From Collinsella sp. (lineage in GTDB: Bacteria; Actinomycetota; Coriobacteriia; Coriobacteriales; Coriobacteriaceae): a DNA stretch of 31,563 bases. Where the stretch lies: the NCBI GenBank assembly GCA_018376905.1, contig JAHAAK010000029.1, positions 1 to 31,563 on the forward strand, read 5' to 3'. Positions 24,413 through 31,563 of this stretch are shown here, piece by piece. The translations under genes were made by a program, and so were the position numbers. How positions within the stretch are numbered: position 1 is the first letter of the stretch; each line of letters opens with the position of its first letter. The notes below the pieces were generated by a model that worked only from the letters and a program-made list of their open reading frames with translations, was not told the origin of the DNA and ran no database searches.

Positions 24413-25288
24413 GTGTCGTGGGTTGTCGCAGCATTTGCGTCAGCATTCTTTGCCGGCATCACATCCATCTTGGCCAAATGCGGCATCAAGCAGACCGACT
24501 CCGATGTCGCGACGGCCATTCGCACCTGCGTGGTGCTCGTTTTCGCCTGGGCAATGGCGGGCATTTCTGGATCCATTGGAACCATTGGCAGCATCGAACC
24601 CAGATCCTGGCTCTTTCTCGTCCTCTCGGGACTCGCTACCGGTGCTTCGTGGATCTGTTACTTTAAGGCGTTGAGCATCGGAAATGTCAATAAGGTCGTA
24701 CCGGTCGACAAGATGAGCACCGTGCTCGCCGCGCTGGTCGCCATCGCGCTTTTTGACGAGACGAGCAACCTTGCGGTTAAGCTCGTGGGAACCGCTGCCA
24801 TCACCCTCGGCACGTTTTTAATGATCGAGAAGAAGCAGTCCGCCGAACCCGAGCAGCAGCAAGACCGAACCTGGCTCGCTTACGCCCTCGGCGCCGCCGT
24901 GTTCGCGGCACTCACCTCCGTCCTCGCCAAGATCGGCATCGAAGGCGTCGAGTCAAACCTGGCCACGGCAATCCGCACCTGCGTGGTACTGGTTATGGCA
25001 TGGGCAATCGTGGCAGCCAAGGGAAAACTGGAGCAGGTCGCGCACGTTGACCGGCGCGAACTCACATTTCTCGCAACATCGGGCATCGCGACTGGAGCAT
25101 CGTGGCTGCTCTATTACTATGCCATCGCTGCAGGCCAGGTGAGTGTCGTGGTGCAGATCGACAAACTATCGATTGTCGTATCGGTGCTATTTGCGCGCCT
25201 GGCATTCAACGAAAAACTCTCCCGCCGCAGCGCCATCGGTCTCGCCCTCATCGTACTGGGCACCGCCGCGCTTGCAATTTGGAAGTAG
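24413..25288 (+). CDS. EamA/DMT-family transporter with two near-identical halves
   Basis: This 291-aa protein has ten predicted transmembrane helices in two EamA domains. The halves share VATAIRTCVVLVFAWAM (first) and LATAIRTCVVLVMAWAI (second), plus FAGITSILAKCGI and FAALTSVLAKIGI, so the internal duplication is unusually clear. A linker MIEKKQSAEPEQQQD separates them. Members export small metabolites or drugs; the substrate is unknown. The GTG start follows AAGGAGG. It is not paralogous in detail to the EamA gene at 16996. The gene is monocistronic and convergent with the ClC gene. Confidence 0.88.
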   Translation: MSWVVAAFASAFFAGITSILAKCGIKQTDSDVATAIRTCVVLVFAWAMAGISGSIGTIGSIEPRSWLFLVLSGLATGASWICYFKALSIGNVNKVVPVDKMSTVLAALVAIALFDETSNLAVKLVGTAAITLGTFLMIEKKQSAEPEQQQDRTWLAYALGAAVFAALTSVLAKIGIEGVESNLATAIRTCVVLVMAWAIVAAKGKLEQVAHVDRRELTFLATSGIATGASWLLYYYAIAAGQVSVVVQIDKLSIVVSVLFARLAFNEKLSRRSAIGLALIVLGTAALAIWK

Positions 25289-25382
25289 CGCCGATACCGA
25301 ACGAAATCCAGTCCACCCGCAAATCCGTGACACAGCGCCCGCACCGGACTTGAGATGTTTGTACTGACTGCGCGCTACCGTG

Positions 25383-26687
25383 CTACTTGCGCAGCGGCTT
25401 GGGCAGCGGGATGCCGGCGGCGATGACGGCCGCGATAATCATGCAGACGATACCCTTGAGTGGGAAACACATAAGCAGCAGGCCCACAACCATGACAGGC
25501 TGGCGCATGACGGCGCCCATCGTCGATGCCGTGCAGACGGCGACGCAAAAGACCGGATCTGCGCCGGTGAGGATGGCAAGGCCATAGCCCAGGCTTACGC
25601 CCGAGAAGATAACGGGGAAGAAGTGGCCGCCGCGCCAACCAAGGTTGATGAGGGCGGGCGTCAGCATGGCCTTAACAAGACCGGTCGCGATAAGCACGCC
25701 GGCGGGAATGGTGAGGTAGGTCTCCATAAGTACATCGGCCTGGGTCTCGCCGGCAAACATGGTGTAGGGCAAGACCGTGCCGCAGATGGCGAGCGCCAGA
25801 CCAGCCAGCATGGCCTTGACGACAGGACGCTCCCCTATTGCATGGGACAGCGCCTCGCTCGCGTGCTCCGAGACAAAGTACAGCCAGCCGCAAACGGTGC
25901 CAACCAACGCCAGCGGGATGAGCCAGGCAAGCTCCAGGTTGCCCACCTCGGCGGCCTCGAACCTGGGCATGCCCATGCCGCCGCCCACAAGTTGGCCAAG
26001 CAGCAGGTAGGTGCCCAGACCGCCAGCGATCGCGATACCGTAGACCACAGTCTTCTGTGCCTTGGGCAGCTTGATGGTGATCTCGCCGGACGCGGACCCA
26101 TCGTCGGCGTCTTCGCCCTGGCCGTCGGCGCTACCGGCGAGCGGCGCCACAAAGCCAAAGACGGGCGCGGTAAAGAGCGCCGTCAGCGCGGCCTGGGTGC
26201 CCAGCAGCGTGAGCTCCCTAAACTCGGCGCCAAAGCGGCGCATGCGGTCGCCGACCCAGCTGCACAGACCCGCGATAACGCCGGTCAGGCCGGCCTCCGG
26301 TCCAATACTTCCGCCAAACAGCAGCGGCAGCAATGCCGCGAGCGAAAGCCTGCCCAGATTGTCATACGGGTAGCGCCCATCTTGCTTAACCTTAGCCATC
26401 ACCTGGTTGAGGTCGTCGGTCTTGGTGCCCGTAAGCTTTTCGTACAGACCGATCAGCAGGCCGCCCAGCAGGCAGACAAAAAACGGATACGGCAGAAAAC
26501 CGAACGGGCCGCTGGCGAGTTCGGGCGACGCCGCGCCCAGCATGTGGGGGATCTCGGTCCACAGATAGTCGATACCGTGCTCCATCGCAAAAAAGAACAG
26601 CCAGACCGCGGCACCTGCGAACGCACCGGTCACGGCAACGCTAACTAAAAACAGCGCGCGGTTTGTGGGTTTGGCAAGGTTGTCCAT
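25383..26687 (-). CDS. ClC-family chloride channel/transporter homologue
   Basis: This 434-aa membrane protein has about ten or more helices. ClC marks are GGSIGPEAGLTG, corresponding to the GREGP selectivity-filter motif, and GWRGGHFFPVIFSG, corresponding to GxFxP. In canonical ClC proteins the gating Glu is the third residue of GREGP; here that position is Ile and a Glu follows the Pro. The protein resembles the YfeO-like ion-channel branch rather than classical EriC antiporters. A cytoplasmic-looking acidic loop (GQGEDADDGSASGE) lies near residue 190. ATG 26687 follows GGGAGGA. A possible -10 TACAAT on the minus strand (26727-26732) lies about 40 bases upstream. Anion handling is inferred. 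Confidence 0.85.
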   Translation of the reverse strand: MDNLAKPTNRALFLVSVAVTGAFAGAAVWLFFFAMEHGIDYLWTEIPHMLGAASPELASGPFGFLPYPFFVCLLGGLLIGLYEKLTGTKTDDLNQVMAKVKQDGRYPYDNLGRLSLAALLPLLFGGSIGPEAGLTGVIAGLCSWVGDRMRRFGAEFRELTLLGTQAALTALFTAPVFGFVAPLAGSADGQGEDADDGSASGEITIKLPKAQKTVVYGIAIAGGLGTYLLLGQLVGGGMGMPRFEAAEVGNLELAWLIPLALVGTVCGWLYFVSEHASEALSHAIGERPVVKAMLAGLALAICGTVLPYTMFAGETQADVLMETYLTIPAGVLIATGLVKAMLTPALINLGWRGGHFFPVIFSGVSLGYGLAILTGADPVFCVAVCTASTMGAVMRQPVMVVGLLLMCFPLKGIVCMIIAAVIAAGIPLPKPLRK

Positions 26688-26812
26688 CGGGTCCTCCCGC
26701 GGTCAAAGTCGACATAATTACGTTTTATTGTAGAGCGAGCGTTGCCCAGACAAGCCAACCATCTGCGCCACAAACGGCACCATTGGGAGTCATAGTGGGG
26801 CAGGCTCAAGAC

Positions 26813-27346
26813 TTATCCGTTGATAATCGAGACAATCTCGCGCAAATCGTCGGCAAAGTAGATGCCTTGCTGGCGCCTCGGGCTCGAAAGCCCCTTATCA
26901 ATCATGTGCCCGAGCAGCGCCTTGAGGTCGTTGTAGTAACCGTCAAGGTTATACAGGATGCACGGAGCACTCAGGTGCCCCAACGACACCGCGGACATGA
27001 CCTCGGCAATCTCCTCGAGCGTGCCCGTCCCACCGGGAAAGGCAATGAACGCATCGCCGAGCTCAATCATCTTGGCCTTGCGCTCGGCCATATCGCTCGT
27101 CGCGATGAGGTCATCGATGCCGTCGTGCTGAAACTCGGCCTCTATAAAAAAGCTCGGCTCAACACCCGTCACGTGTCCACCTGCCTCGAGTACGCTATCG
27201 GCGAGCGCGCCCATCAGGCCCGATTTGGACCCGCCGTATACCAGCGCGTGCCCGTTGGAGCCAATCCAGTTGCCCAGCTCTTGCACCGCAGGCAGAAACG
27301 CCGGGTCATTGCCGACGCTGGCGCCCAGGTATACCGTGATATTCAT
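26813..27346 (-). CDS. LOG-family protein (cytokinin riboside monophosphate phosphoribohydrolase type)
   Basis: This 177-aa Rossmann-fold protein (TIGR00730/LOG family) has YGGSKSGLMGALAD, the MAERKAKM helix and PGGTGTLEEI, the family's nucleotide-binding and catalytic signature. LOG enzymes split AMP-type nucleotides such as N6-modified AMP into base and ribose phosphate. In bacteria they are often general nucleotide hydrolases or of unknown role. ATG 27346 follows GAGGGGGA. The potassium channel gene lies 36 bases upstream in the same direction, so cotranscription is possible. Confidence 0.92.
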   Translation of the reverse strand: MNITVYLGASVGNDPAFLPAVQELGNWIGSNGHALVYGGSKSGLMGALADSVLEAGGHVTGVEPSFFIEAEFQHDGIDDLIATSDMAERKAKMIELGDAFIAFPGGTGTLEEIAEVMSAVSLGHLSAPCILYNLDGYYNDLKALLGHMIDKGLSSPRRQQGIYFADDLREIVSIING

Positions 27347-27382
27347 ATTTAGTCCCCCTCGTCGTGACGCGCGGCGCCCGTT

Positions 27383-27808
27383 CTAGCGTTGGCGTCGGCG
27401 ATATTCGCGCACACGGCGCGACAGGTCGGCGAGCTCGTCACGATCGAGCTCTTCCAAATGCTCCAGATCGTCCATAAAGCGCGCCATGGTGTCCTTTTGG
27501 CGCAGCTTGATGAGCGTATTGCAGTAGTTCACCGCCACACCCGTGAGCATGGCAATGTAGAAGATGCTGATGACGCTCAGGACGACGGTAATAGCACGGG
27601 CGACCGGCGTTTCGGCCGGGATATCGCCAAAGCCGATGGTCGAGACGGTCTCAAAGCTAAACCAGAGGCCATCGCCAAACGTAAGGGTCGTGGGCTCGGA
27701 CAGCCAGACAGCCGTCGAGCACAGCAGATAGAAGATGAGGAACAGGCCCGTGATACGCACGAAACCGGCCTGGCGCAAAACATCGGCAAGCGTCCTCAGC
27801 TTTTTCAT
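27383..27808 (-). CDS. Two-transmembrane potassium channel
   Basis: This 141-aa protein has TM1 at about 17-36, a pore helix and selectivity filter TVSTIGFGDIPAET (filter TIGFGD, 57-62) and TM2 at about 70-95, the KcsA-like Ion_trans_2 layout. The C-terminal cytoplasmic helix (LRQKDTMARFMDDLEHLEEL) is amphipathic and charged and may form a tetramer bundle. No RCK domain is present. Tyr of GYG is Phe (GFG), a common bacterial variation. ATG 27808 follows AAAAGGGG; the longer frame from 27859 includes a repeat element and is unlikely. Confidence 0.9.
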   Translation of the reverse strand: MKKLRTLADVLRQAGFVRITGLFLIFYLLCSTAVWLSEPTTLTFGDGLWFSFETVSTIGFGDIPAETPVARAITVVLSVISIFYIAMLTGVAVNYCNTLIKLRQKDTMARFMDDLEHLEELDRDELADLSRRVREYRRRQR

Positions 27809-27858
27809 CTCGACCCCTTTTCCCAGACGCCCAATCACGTTTGCTCGGTATTGTCCCA

Positions 27859-27934
27859 CAACCGGCAGTTAGGCAACCGGCAGTTAGGGACGTTCCTTTT
27901 GTGCCGGCAGAAAGGGACTGTCCCCAACTGCCGG
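27859..27934 (+). repeat. Composite palindromic repeat with a tandem 15-mer
   Basis: CAACCGGCAGTTAGG is repeated directly at 27859-27873 and 27874-27888. The second copy begins a hairpin: CCGGCAGTTAGGGAC (27877-27891) pairs with GTCCCCAACTGCCGG (27920-27934) with one mismatch, and an inner stem GTTCCTTT/AAAGGGAC surrounds GCCGGC. The element at 14449-14493 is a related copy on the other strand. It lies between the divergent potassium channel and histidine kinase genes. Confidence 0.7.
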
Positions 27935-28021
27935 ACGGGACCGTTTAGCGGTGCGGCGGCCGACTGGGCAGGCTGAGCTGGTATCCTTATGCGGTATTGT
28001 CTCGATTCGTTAGGATTGCAC

Positions 28022-30826
28022 GTGAGAGCTTCCGCTGTCCTTCGTTCAGTTATATGTCGCACCCTGGCCGTCGCGCTTGCTGCGTTCGCCGTACTGAGCG
28101 CCGTCATACCCGTCCCCGCCTTTGCCGCCGACTCTGACCAGCAGGTCAAGACGGTCCGCGTCGGCTGGCTCGTCAACAACAAGGGCTTCCAGAACGGCAC
28201 CCCCGGCGAGCGTCTCTCGGGATGGGGTTACGAGTACCTCCAGACCCTGTCGTACTACACGCCCGGCTGGCGGTACGAATACGTCTCCGGCACCTTCACC
28301 GAGCTTATGGACATGCTCGAGGCAGGCGAGATCGACCTCATGCCCAACATCTCCTACTCCGAGGAACGCGCCCAAAAGCTGCTCTTTTCCTCGAACCCCG
28401 AGGGCACCGAGCGCTACTACATCTACGCCAGGCCCGACCGTGACGACCTGGCCAAGGGTGACCCTCAAGCACTCCAGGGTCTCACCATCGGTTACAACTC
28501 CGGTGTTATGCAAACCATCGTCGGCCAGCAGTGGCTCGCCAACGAGGGAATCGCCTGCACATACAGGGAGTATGACGGAGGCTCCGTTCTCTTTGACGCG
28601 CTCGCAAACGGCGAGGTCGACGCCATCATCATGAACGACACCATTTCGTCGCCCGAGGCGTCGCCCATGTTCTACGTCGGTTCGAGCGACTACTACTTTG
28701 CCGTTCCCAAAAGCCGCCCCGACCTGATGGACAACATCAACTCCGCAATGGCGGCAATCAACCGCGTCAACCCCCGCTATAACGACGAGGTCAAATCGAA
28801 CTATTCAGCGCAAAACAGCGGATCATCCTCGCTCACCGGCGATGAGCGCGCCTGGCTCAAGGCGAACAACAACACCATCACGCTCGGCTACATTACGGGC
28901 AAACTCCCCTATTGCAACGAAGACGAAGACGGCAAAATGGAAGGCTCGCTCGCATCGCTTGCGACGACGTTGCACGATAAATTTGGCATTACGGTCGAAA
29001 CCGTCGCCTTTGATAGCTACAAGATGATGTCAAAGGCCCTGTCAAAGGGAAGCATAGACGTCGCGCTGCCGGTATACCGAGATTACTGGTTTGCCGAGCA
29101 ATCAGGCGTTGTGCAGTCGGTATCGTTGGGGACCATATCCCTCACCGCCATCCACAGCGGAAGCAACCTGAACAAAGATCTTCAGAACATCGCCTGTACC
29201 AAATCATCGTTTATCAACCGAAACGTACTTGAAAGTCTGTTCCCCACAGCGACCGTGACCGAATACCGATCCGACGATGAAGCGTTCGACGCCCTCAGGA
29301 GGGGAACGGCGCGCTGCGTCGTCGCTCCCAGTTCACGCGTAAAAACCCTCGGCGATCGTTATGATCTCGAGGACTGCGAGACGGTCGAGCTCCCTGACAC
29401 CTGCGAGCTCTCGTGCTGGATTTCGCGCGGAAAGCCCGAGCTGCTGGGAATCATCAACAAGGGCATCATCAATGCCGGAGAATCGCTCTCCGCAAGCAAT
29501 TACTCCTCTACGTCGTACACGGCCCAGGAATCCAACACGCTTCAATTCCTTTATCGCAACCGCACCGCCGTTGCCTCCACCCTCATCGGTATGTTGTCGG
29601 TCAGCATCGTCCTGCTCATCTGGGCGCTCGTGCGCGCTCGAACCGAGCGCGAAAAAGCCGACGCCGCCAACGCCGCTAAGACGGCATTCCTCACGCGCAT
29701 GAGCCACGACATCCGTACGCCGCTCAACGGCATCCTGGGCCTTATCGATATCGAGGAATTGAAGGAAGGCGATATCCAGGTCGCCCGCGAAAGCCGCGCC
29801 AAGGCTCGTGTTGCCGCCAATCACCTGCTCTCGCTGATTAACGACATCCTCGAGATGGGCAAAATCGAAGACCGCAAGATAACACTGGAACATGCGCCTT
29901 TTAACCTCAAAGAGCTCTGTGACAATACGCTAGTGCTGTGCAAGCTCCGCGCATCCGATAACGGCATCACCATGCAGGACAATAGTCTGCCATACACCAC
30001 GGGGCCATACATGGTCGGCAGTCCCACCCATATCCGACAGATCATGATCAACCTGTTAGACAACAGCATTAAGTACAACAAGCACGGCGGCTCCGTCACC
30101 TTTAGCTCAAAGACCAAGCCACTCGATAACGGGCGCGCGCTCTTTTGCTTTAGCGTTTCGGATACCGGCATTGGCATGACTTCCAAGTTTTTAAAGCATA
30201 TCTATGAGCCGTTTGCCCAAGAAGGTGACGATGCGCGCAGCAAGTTCCAAGGAACCGGCATGGGCATGCCAATCGTCAAGTCGCTTATTGAACTGATGGG
30301 CGGCACCATCGAAGTCACCAGTGAGCTCCATGTGGGCACCTCGTTCTACGTGGAGATTCCGCTCGATATCGACGAGAATCCCCAGGCGCGGGCGAATACG
30401 GTTGAGAGTGCGCCCGACTGCTCGCTCGCCGACATGAACGTGCTGCTCGCCGAAGACAACGAATTGAATGCCGAGATTGCCCAGGCGCTGCTAGAATCCG
30501 AGGGCATCGTGGTCACCCGCGCCGCCAACGGCAACGAAGTCGTCGATCTGTACCTGTCGCATCCCGCCGGCAGCTTCGATGCCATTTTGATGGACATCAT
30601 GATGCCGGACATGGACGGCTACGAGGCAACCCGCGTGATTCGTCTGAGCGAGAAGGTCGATGCAGCCGATATCCCCATCATCGCGCTCACCGCCAACGCC
30701 TTTGCCGAAGACGCCAAGGCGGCACACGACGCCGGCATGAACGCCCATCTGTCCAAACCGCTCGACTTTAACAAGCTCAAAAACATACTCGCCCGCATCA
30801 AGAAAAACGGATCCGTTTCGCTATAG
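28022..30826 (+). CDS. Hybrid sensor histidine kinase with two periplasmic solute-binding domains
   Basis: This 934-aa BvgS/EvgS-like sensor carries a signal peptide (to about residue 35, AFA|ADS), SBP_bac_3 domain 1 (about 40-265), SBP_bac_3 domain 2 (about 275-500), one TM helix (about 513-538), HisKA with the phospho-accepting His562 (MSHDIRTPLNGILG), HATPase_c (MINLLDNSIKYN, DTGIGM, GTGMGMPIV) and a C-terminal receiver with Asp858 (LMDIMMPDMDG). There is no PAS domain, and the BvgS/EvgS Hpt domain is missing. It probably senses a small solute, but no ligand can be named. No DNA-binding response regulator is nearby. GTG 28022 is preferred over ATG 27989 because a TATCCT -10-like box (27982-27987) abuts the latter. 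Confidence 0.88.
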   Translation: MRASAVLRSVICRTLAVALAAFAVLSAVIPVPAFAADSDQQVKTVRVGWLVNNKGFQNGTPGERLSGWGYEYLQTLSYYTPGWRYEYVSGTFTELMDMLEAGEIDLMPNISYSEERAQKLLFSSNPEGTERYYIYARPDRDDLAKGDPQALQGLTIGYNSGVMQTIVGQQWLANEGIACTYREYDGGSVLFDALANGEVDAIIMNDTISSPEASPMFYVGSSDYYFAVPKSRPDLMDNINSAMAAINRVNPRYNDEVKSNYSAQNSGSSSLTGDERAWLKANNNTITLGYITGKLPYCNEDEDGKMEGSLASLATTLHDKFGITVETVAFDSYKMMSKALSKGSIDVALPVYRDYWFAEQSGVVQSVSLGTISLTAIHSGSNLNKDLQNIACTKSSFINRNVLESLFPTATVTEYRSDDEAFDALRRGTARCVVAPSSRVKTLGDRYDLEDCETVELPDTCELSCWISRGKPELLGIINKGIINAGESLSASNYSSTSYTAQESNTLQFLYRNRTAVASTLIGMLSVSIVLLIWALVRARTEREKADAANAAKTAFLTRMSHDIRTPLNGILGLIDIEELKEGDIQVARESRAKARVAANHLLSLINDILEMGKIEDRKITLEHAPFNLKELCDNTLVLCKLRASDNGITMQDNSLPYTTGPYMVGSPTHIRQIMINLLDNSIKYNKHGGSVTFSSKTKPLDNGRALFCFSVSDTGIGMTSKFLKHIYEPFAQEGDDARSKFQGTGMGMPIVKSLIELMGGTIEVTSELHVGTSFYVEIPLDIDENPQARANTVESAPDCSLADMNVLLAEDNELNAEIAQALLESEGIVVTRAANGNEVVDLYLSHPAGSFDAILMDIMMPDMDGYEATRVIRLSEKVDAADIPIIALTANAFAEDAKAAHDAGMNAHLSKPLDFNKLKNILARIKKNGSVSL

Positions 30827-30868
30827 TTTGTGCTCAACCACCACGCACGACCAGAAAGGAAGCCAACG

Positions 30869-31348
30869 ATGTTTAGGCCCTTACGTCGAAAGAAACGCGC
30901 CATCACCGACGAGGAAGCGCGCAAACTGCTCGCCACCTGCAAGCGCGGCGTCTTTGCCGTCAACGGCGACGATGGCTACCCGTACGCCATTCCCGTCAAC
31001 TACTTCTTTGACGCCGAGCACGACAAGATCTATTTCCATGGCGCCAAAGCCGGCCACAAGGTCGACGCACTCAAGCGCGATGACAAGGTCTGCTTTACCG
31101 TATACGGCAACGAGTGGTACCAGGACGGTGACTGGGCTCCCTACGTTATGAGCACCGTCGTCTTTGGCCGTTGTCGCCTGGCGAATGACACCCCCGCGTT
31201 TATCGAGGACAAAGTCCGCCAGCTCGCCCTTAAGTACTACCCTTCTGCCGAAGAAGTCGAAGAGGAAATCGCCAAGGATATTAAGGGCGTCCAGCTCTAC
31301 GAGATTACGATTGAGCATCTTTGCGGTAAGCAAATTCAGGAAAAGTAA
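30869..31348 (+). CDS. Pyridoxamine 5'-phosphate oxidase-fold flavin-binding protein
   Basis: This 159-aa split-barrel protein is of the PNPOx-like/NimA type. GVFAVNGDDGYPYAIPVNYFF, KIYFHGAKAGHKVDAL and VCFTVYGNEW are typical strands lining an FMN or heme pocket. It lacks the complete PNPOx substrate motifs, so vitamin B6 oxidation is not implied; nitroimidazole-reductase-like or F420/FMN chemistry are possibilities. ATG 30869 follows AGAAAGGAAG. It starts 42 bases after the hybrid kinase gene and may be cotranscribed. A strong terminator follows. Confidence 0.88.
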   Translation: MFRPLRRKKRAITDEEARKLLATCKRGVFAVNGDDGYPYAIPVNYFFDAEHDKIYFHGAKAGHKVDALKRDDKVCFTVYGNEWYQDGDWAPYVMSTVVFGRCRLANDTPAFIEDKVRQLALKYYPSAEEVEEEIAKDIKGVQLYEITIEHLCGKQIQEK

Positions 31349-31375
31349 GCCCCTCAGCAGGTCTCGCAAATAGCA

Positions 31376-31415
31376 ATATGGCCCGGTTCCAACCCACCTT
31401 GGAACCGGGCCATAT
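31376..31415 (+). terminator. Strong terminator hairpin
   Basis: ATATGGCCCGGTTCCAA (31376-31392) pairs perfectly with TTGGAACCGGGCCATAT (31399-31415) around CCCACC. It closes the kinase/PNPOx-like transcript. Confidence 0.85.
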
Positions 31416-31419
31416 GCTT

Positions 31420-31563
31420 ATGAAGCGTCGGCGGCTATGTGCGCTAGCGCCTCGACGAGCTCTTGCGGGTAGTGTCGAGAAAGTTGGTGTAGCGCCCGAT
31501 CCGAAGTGAGTCGGCCCGGCGTACTGGAATCTGGAATACGGTTGATATCCTATGCCGCCTCGA
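31420..31563 (-). other. Possible 3' remnant of a minus-strand gene, cut by the window
   Basis: One minus frame reads RIPDSSTPGRLTSD, then RALHQLSRHYPQELVEAL, then AHIAADAS before TAA near 31420, and looks protein-like. The same frame has TAG about 43 codons upstream, near 31550. Another frame is open to the window edge. No family was recognised. It could be the end of a gene continuing beyond the window, or decayed DNA. Confidence 0.25.

Noticed and set aside
25380..26648. 422-aa open frame on the + strand
   Set aside because: Antisense to the ClC gene; the product is Arg/Gly/Gln/His-rich without recognisable domains.

Overview
The window is GC-rich, densely coding bacterial DNA. Gene content, strong AGGAGG-type ribosome binding sites, and small palindromic repeats with a GGGAC core suggest a gut actinobacterium of the class Coriobacteriia, most likely a Collinsella relative. 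This is inference from style and content; there is no rRNA to confirm it. I see no tRNA, rRNA, CRISPR array, prophage or intact insertion sequence.

Layout. Positions 1-812 are gene-poor: a GC hairpin at the edge, a possible 22-codon mini-ORF, and a decayed IS30-type transposase N-terminus. Positions 813-3707 (+) carry an iron-sulfur flavoprotein-like reductase, an ArsC/Spx-fold protein lacking its catalytic Cys, a CobW-type GTPase and trmL. Positions 3826-8591 hold two paralogous AAA ATPases around a short UvrA-type ABC ATPase (UvrA2-like); one ATPase overlaps the uvrA gene by 8 bases. Positions 8685-14344 hold a TetM/EF-G-like GTPase, a GNAT acetyltransferase, a Cys-rich small protein, rsmJ, a 47-aa membrane peptide, a four-helix membrane protein and an RlmA-type methyltransferase. 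Positions 14561-18712 hold a MATE exporter, a LysR regulator divergent from an EamA transporter, and ung. Positions 18763-21945 (-) hold an SDR oxidoreductase, a VUT/queuosine-precursor transporter and prfC. Positions 22161-24141 form a YtrA-type GntR / ABC ATPase / ABC-2 permease operon. Positions 24413-27808 hold a second EamA transporter, a ClC-family channel, a LOG-family protein and a two-helix K+ channel. Positions 28022-31348 hold a BvgS/EvgS-like hybrid histidine kinase and a PNPOx-like flavin-binding protein, closed by a strong terminator.

How it fits together. Most of the window is housekeeping (translation release and ribosome rescue, three RNA methyltransferases, base-excision repair) mixed with transporters and single regulators. 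The least ordinary part is 3.7-8.7 kb. Both AAA ATPase genes carry arrays with an exact 10-bp period directly upstream: TTAA-centred decamers at 3746-3805 and TTATACC decamers at 8626-8655. One of the ATPases is translationally coupled to a UvrA2-like protein. I consider this the best candidate for an undescribed system, possibly a self-regulated ATPase/UvrA2 damage-response or defence module. The second unusual layer is a family of palindromes at gene ends that share a GGGAC/GTCCC core but carry different outer arms.
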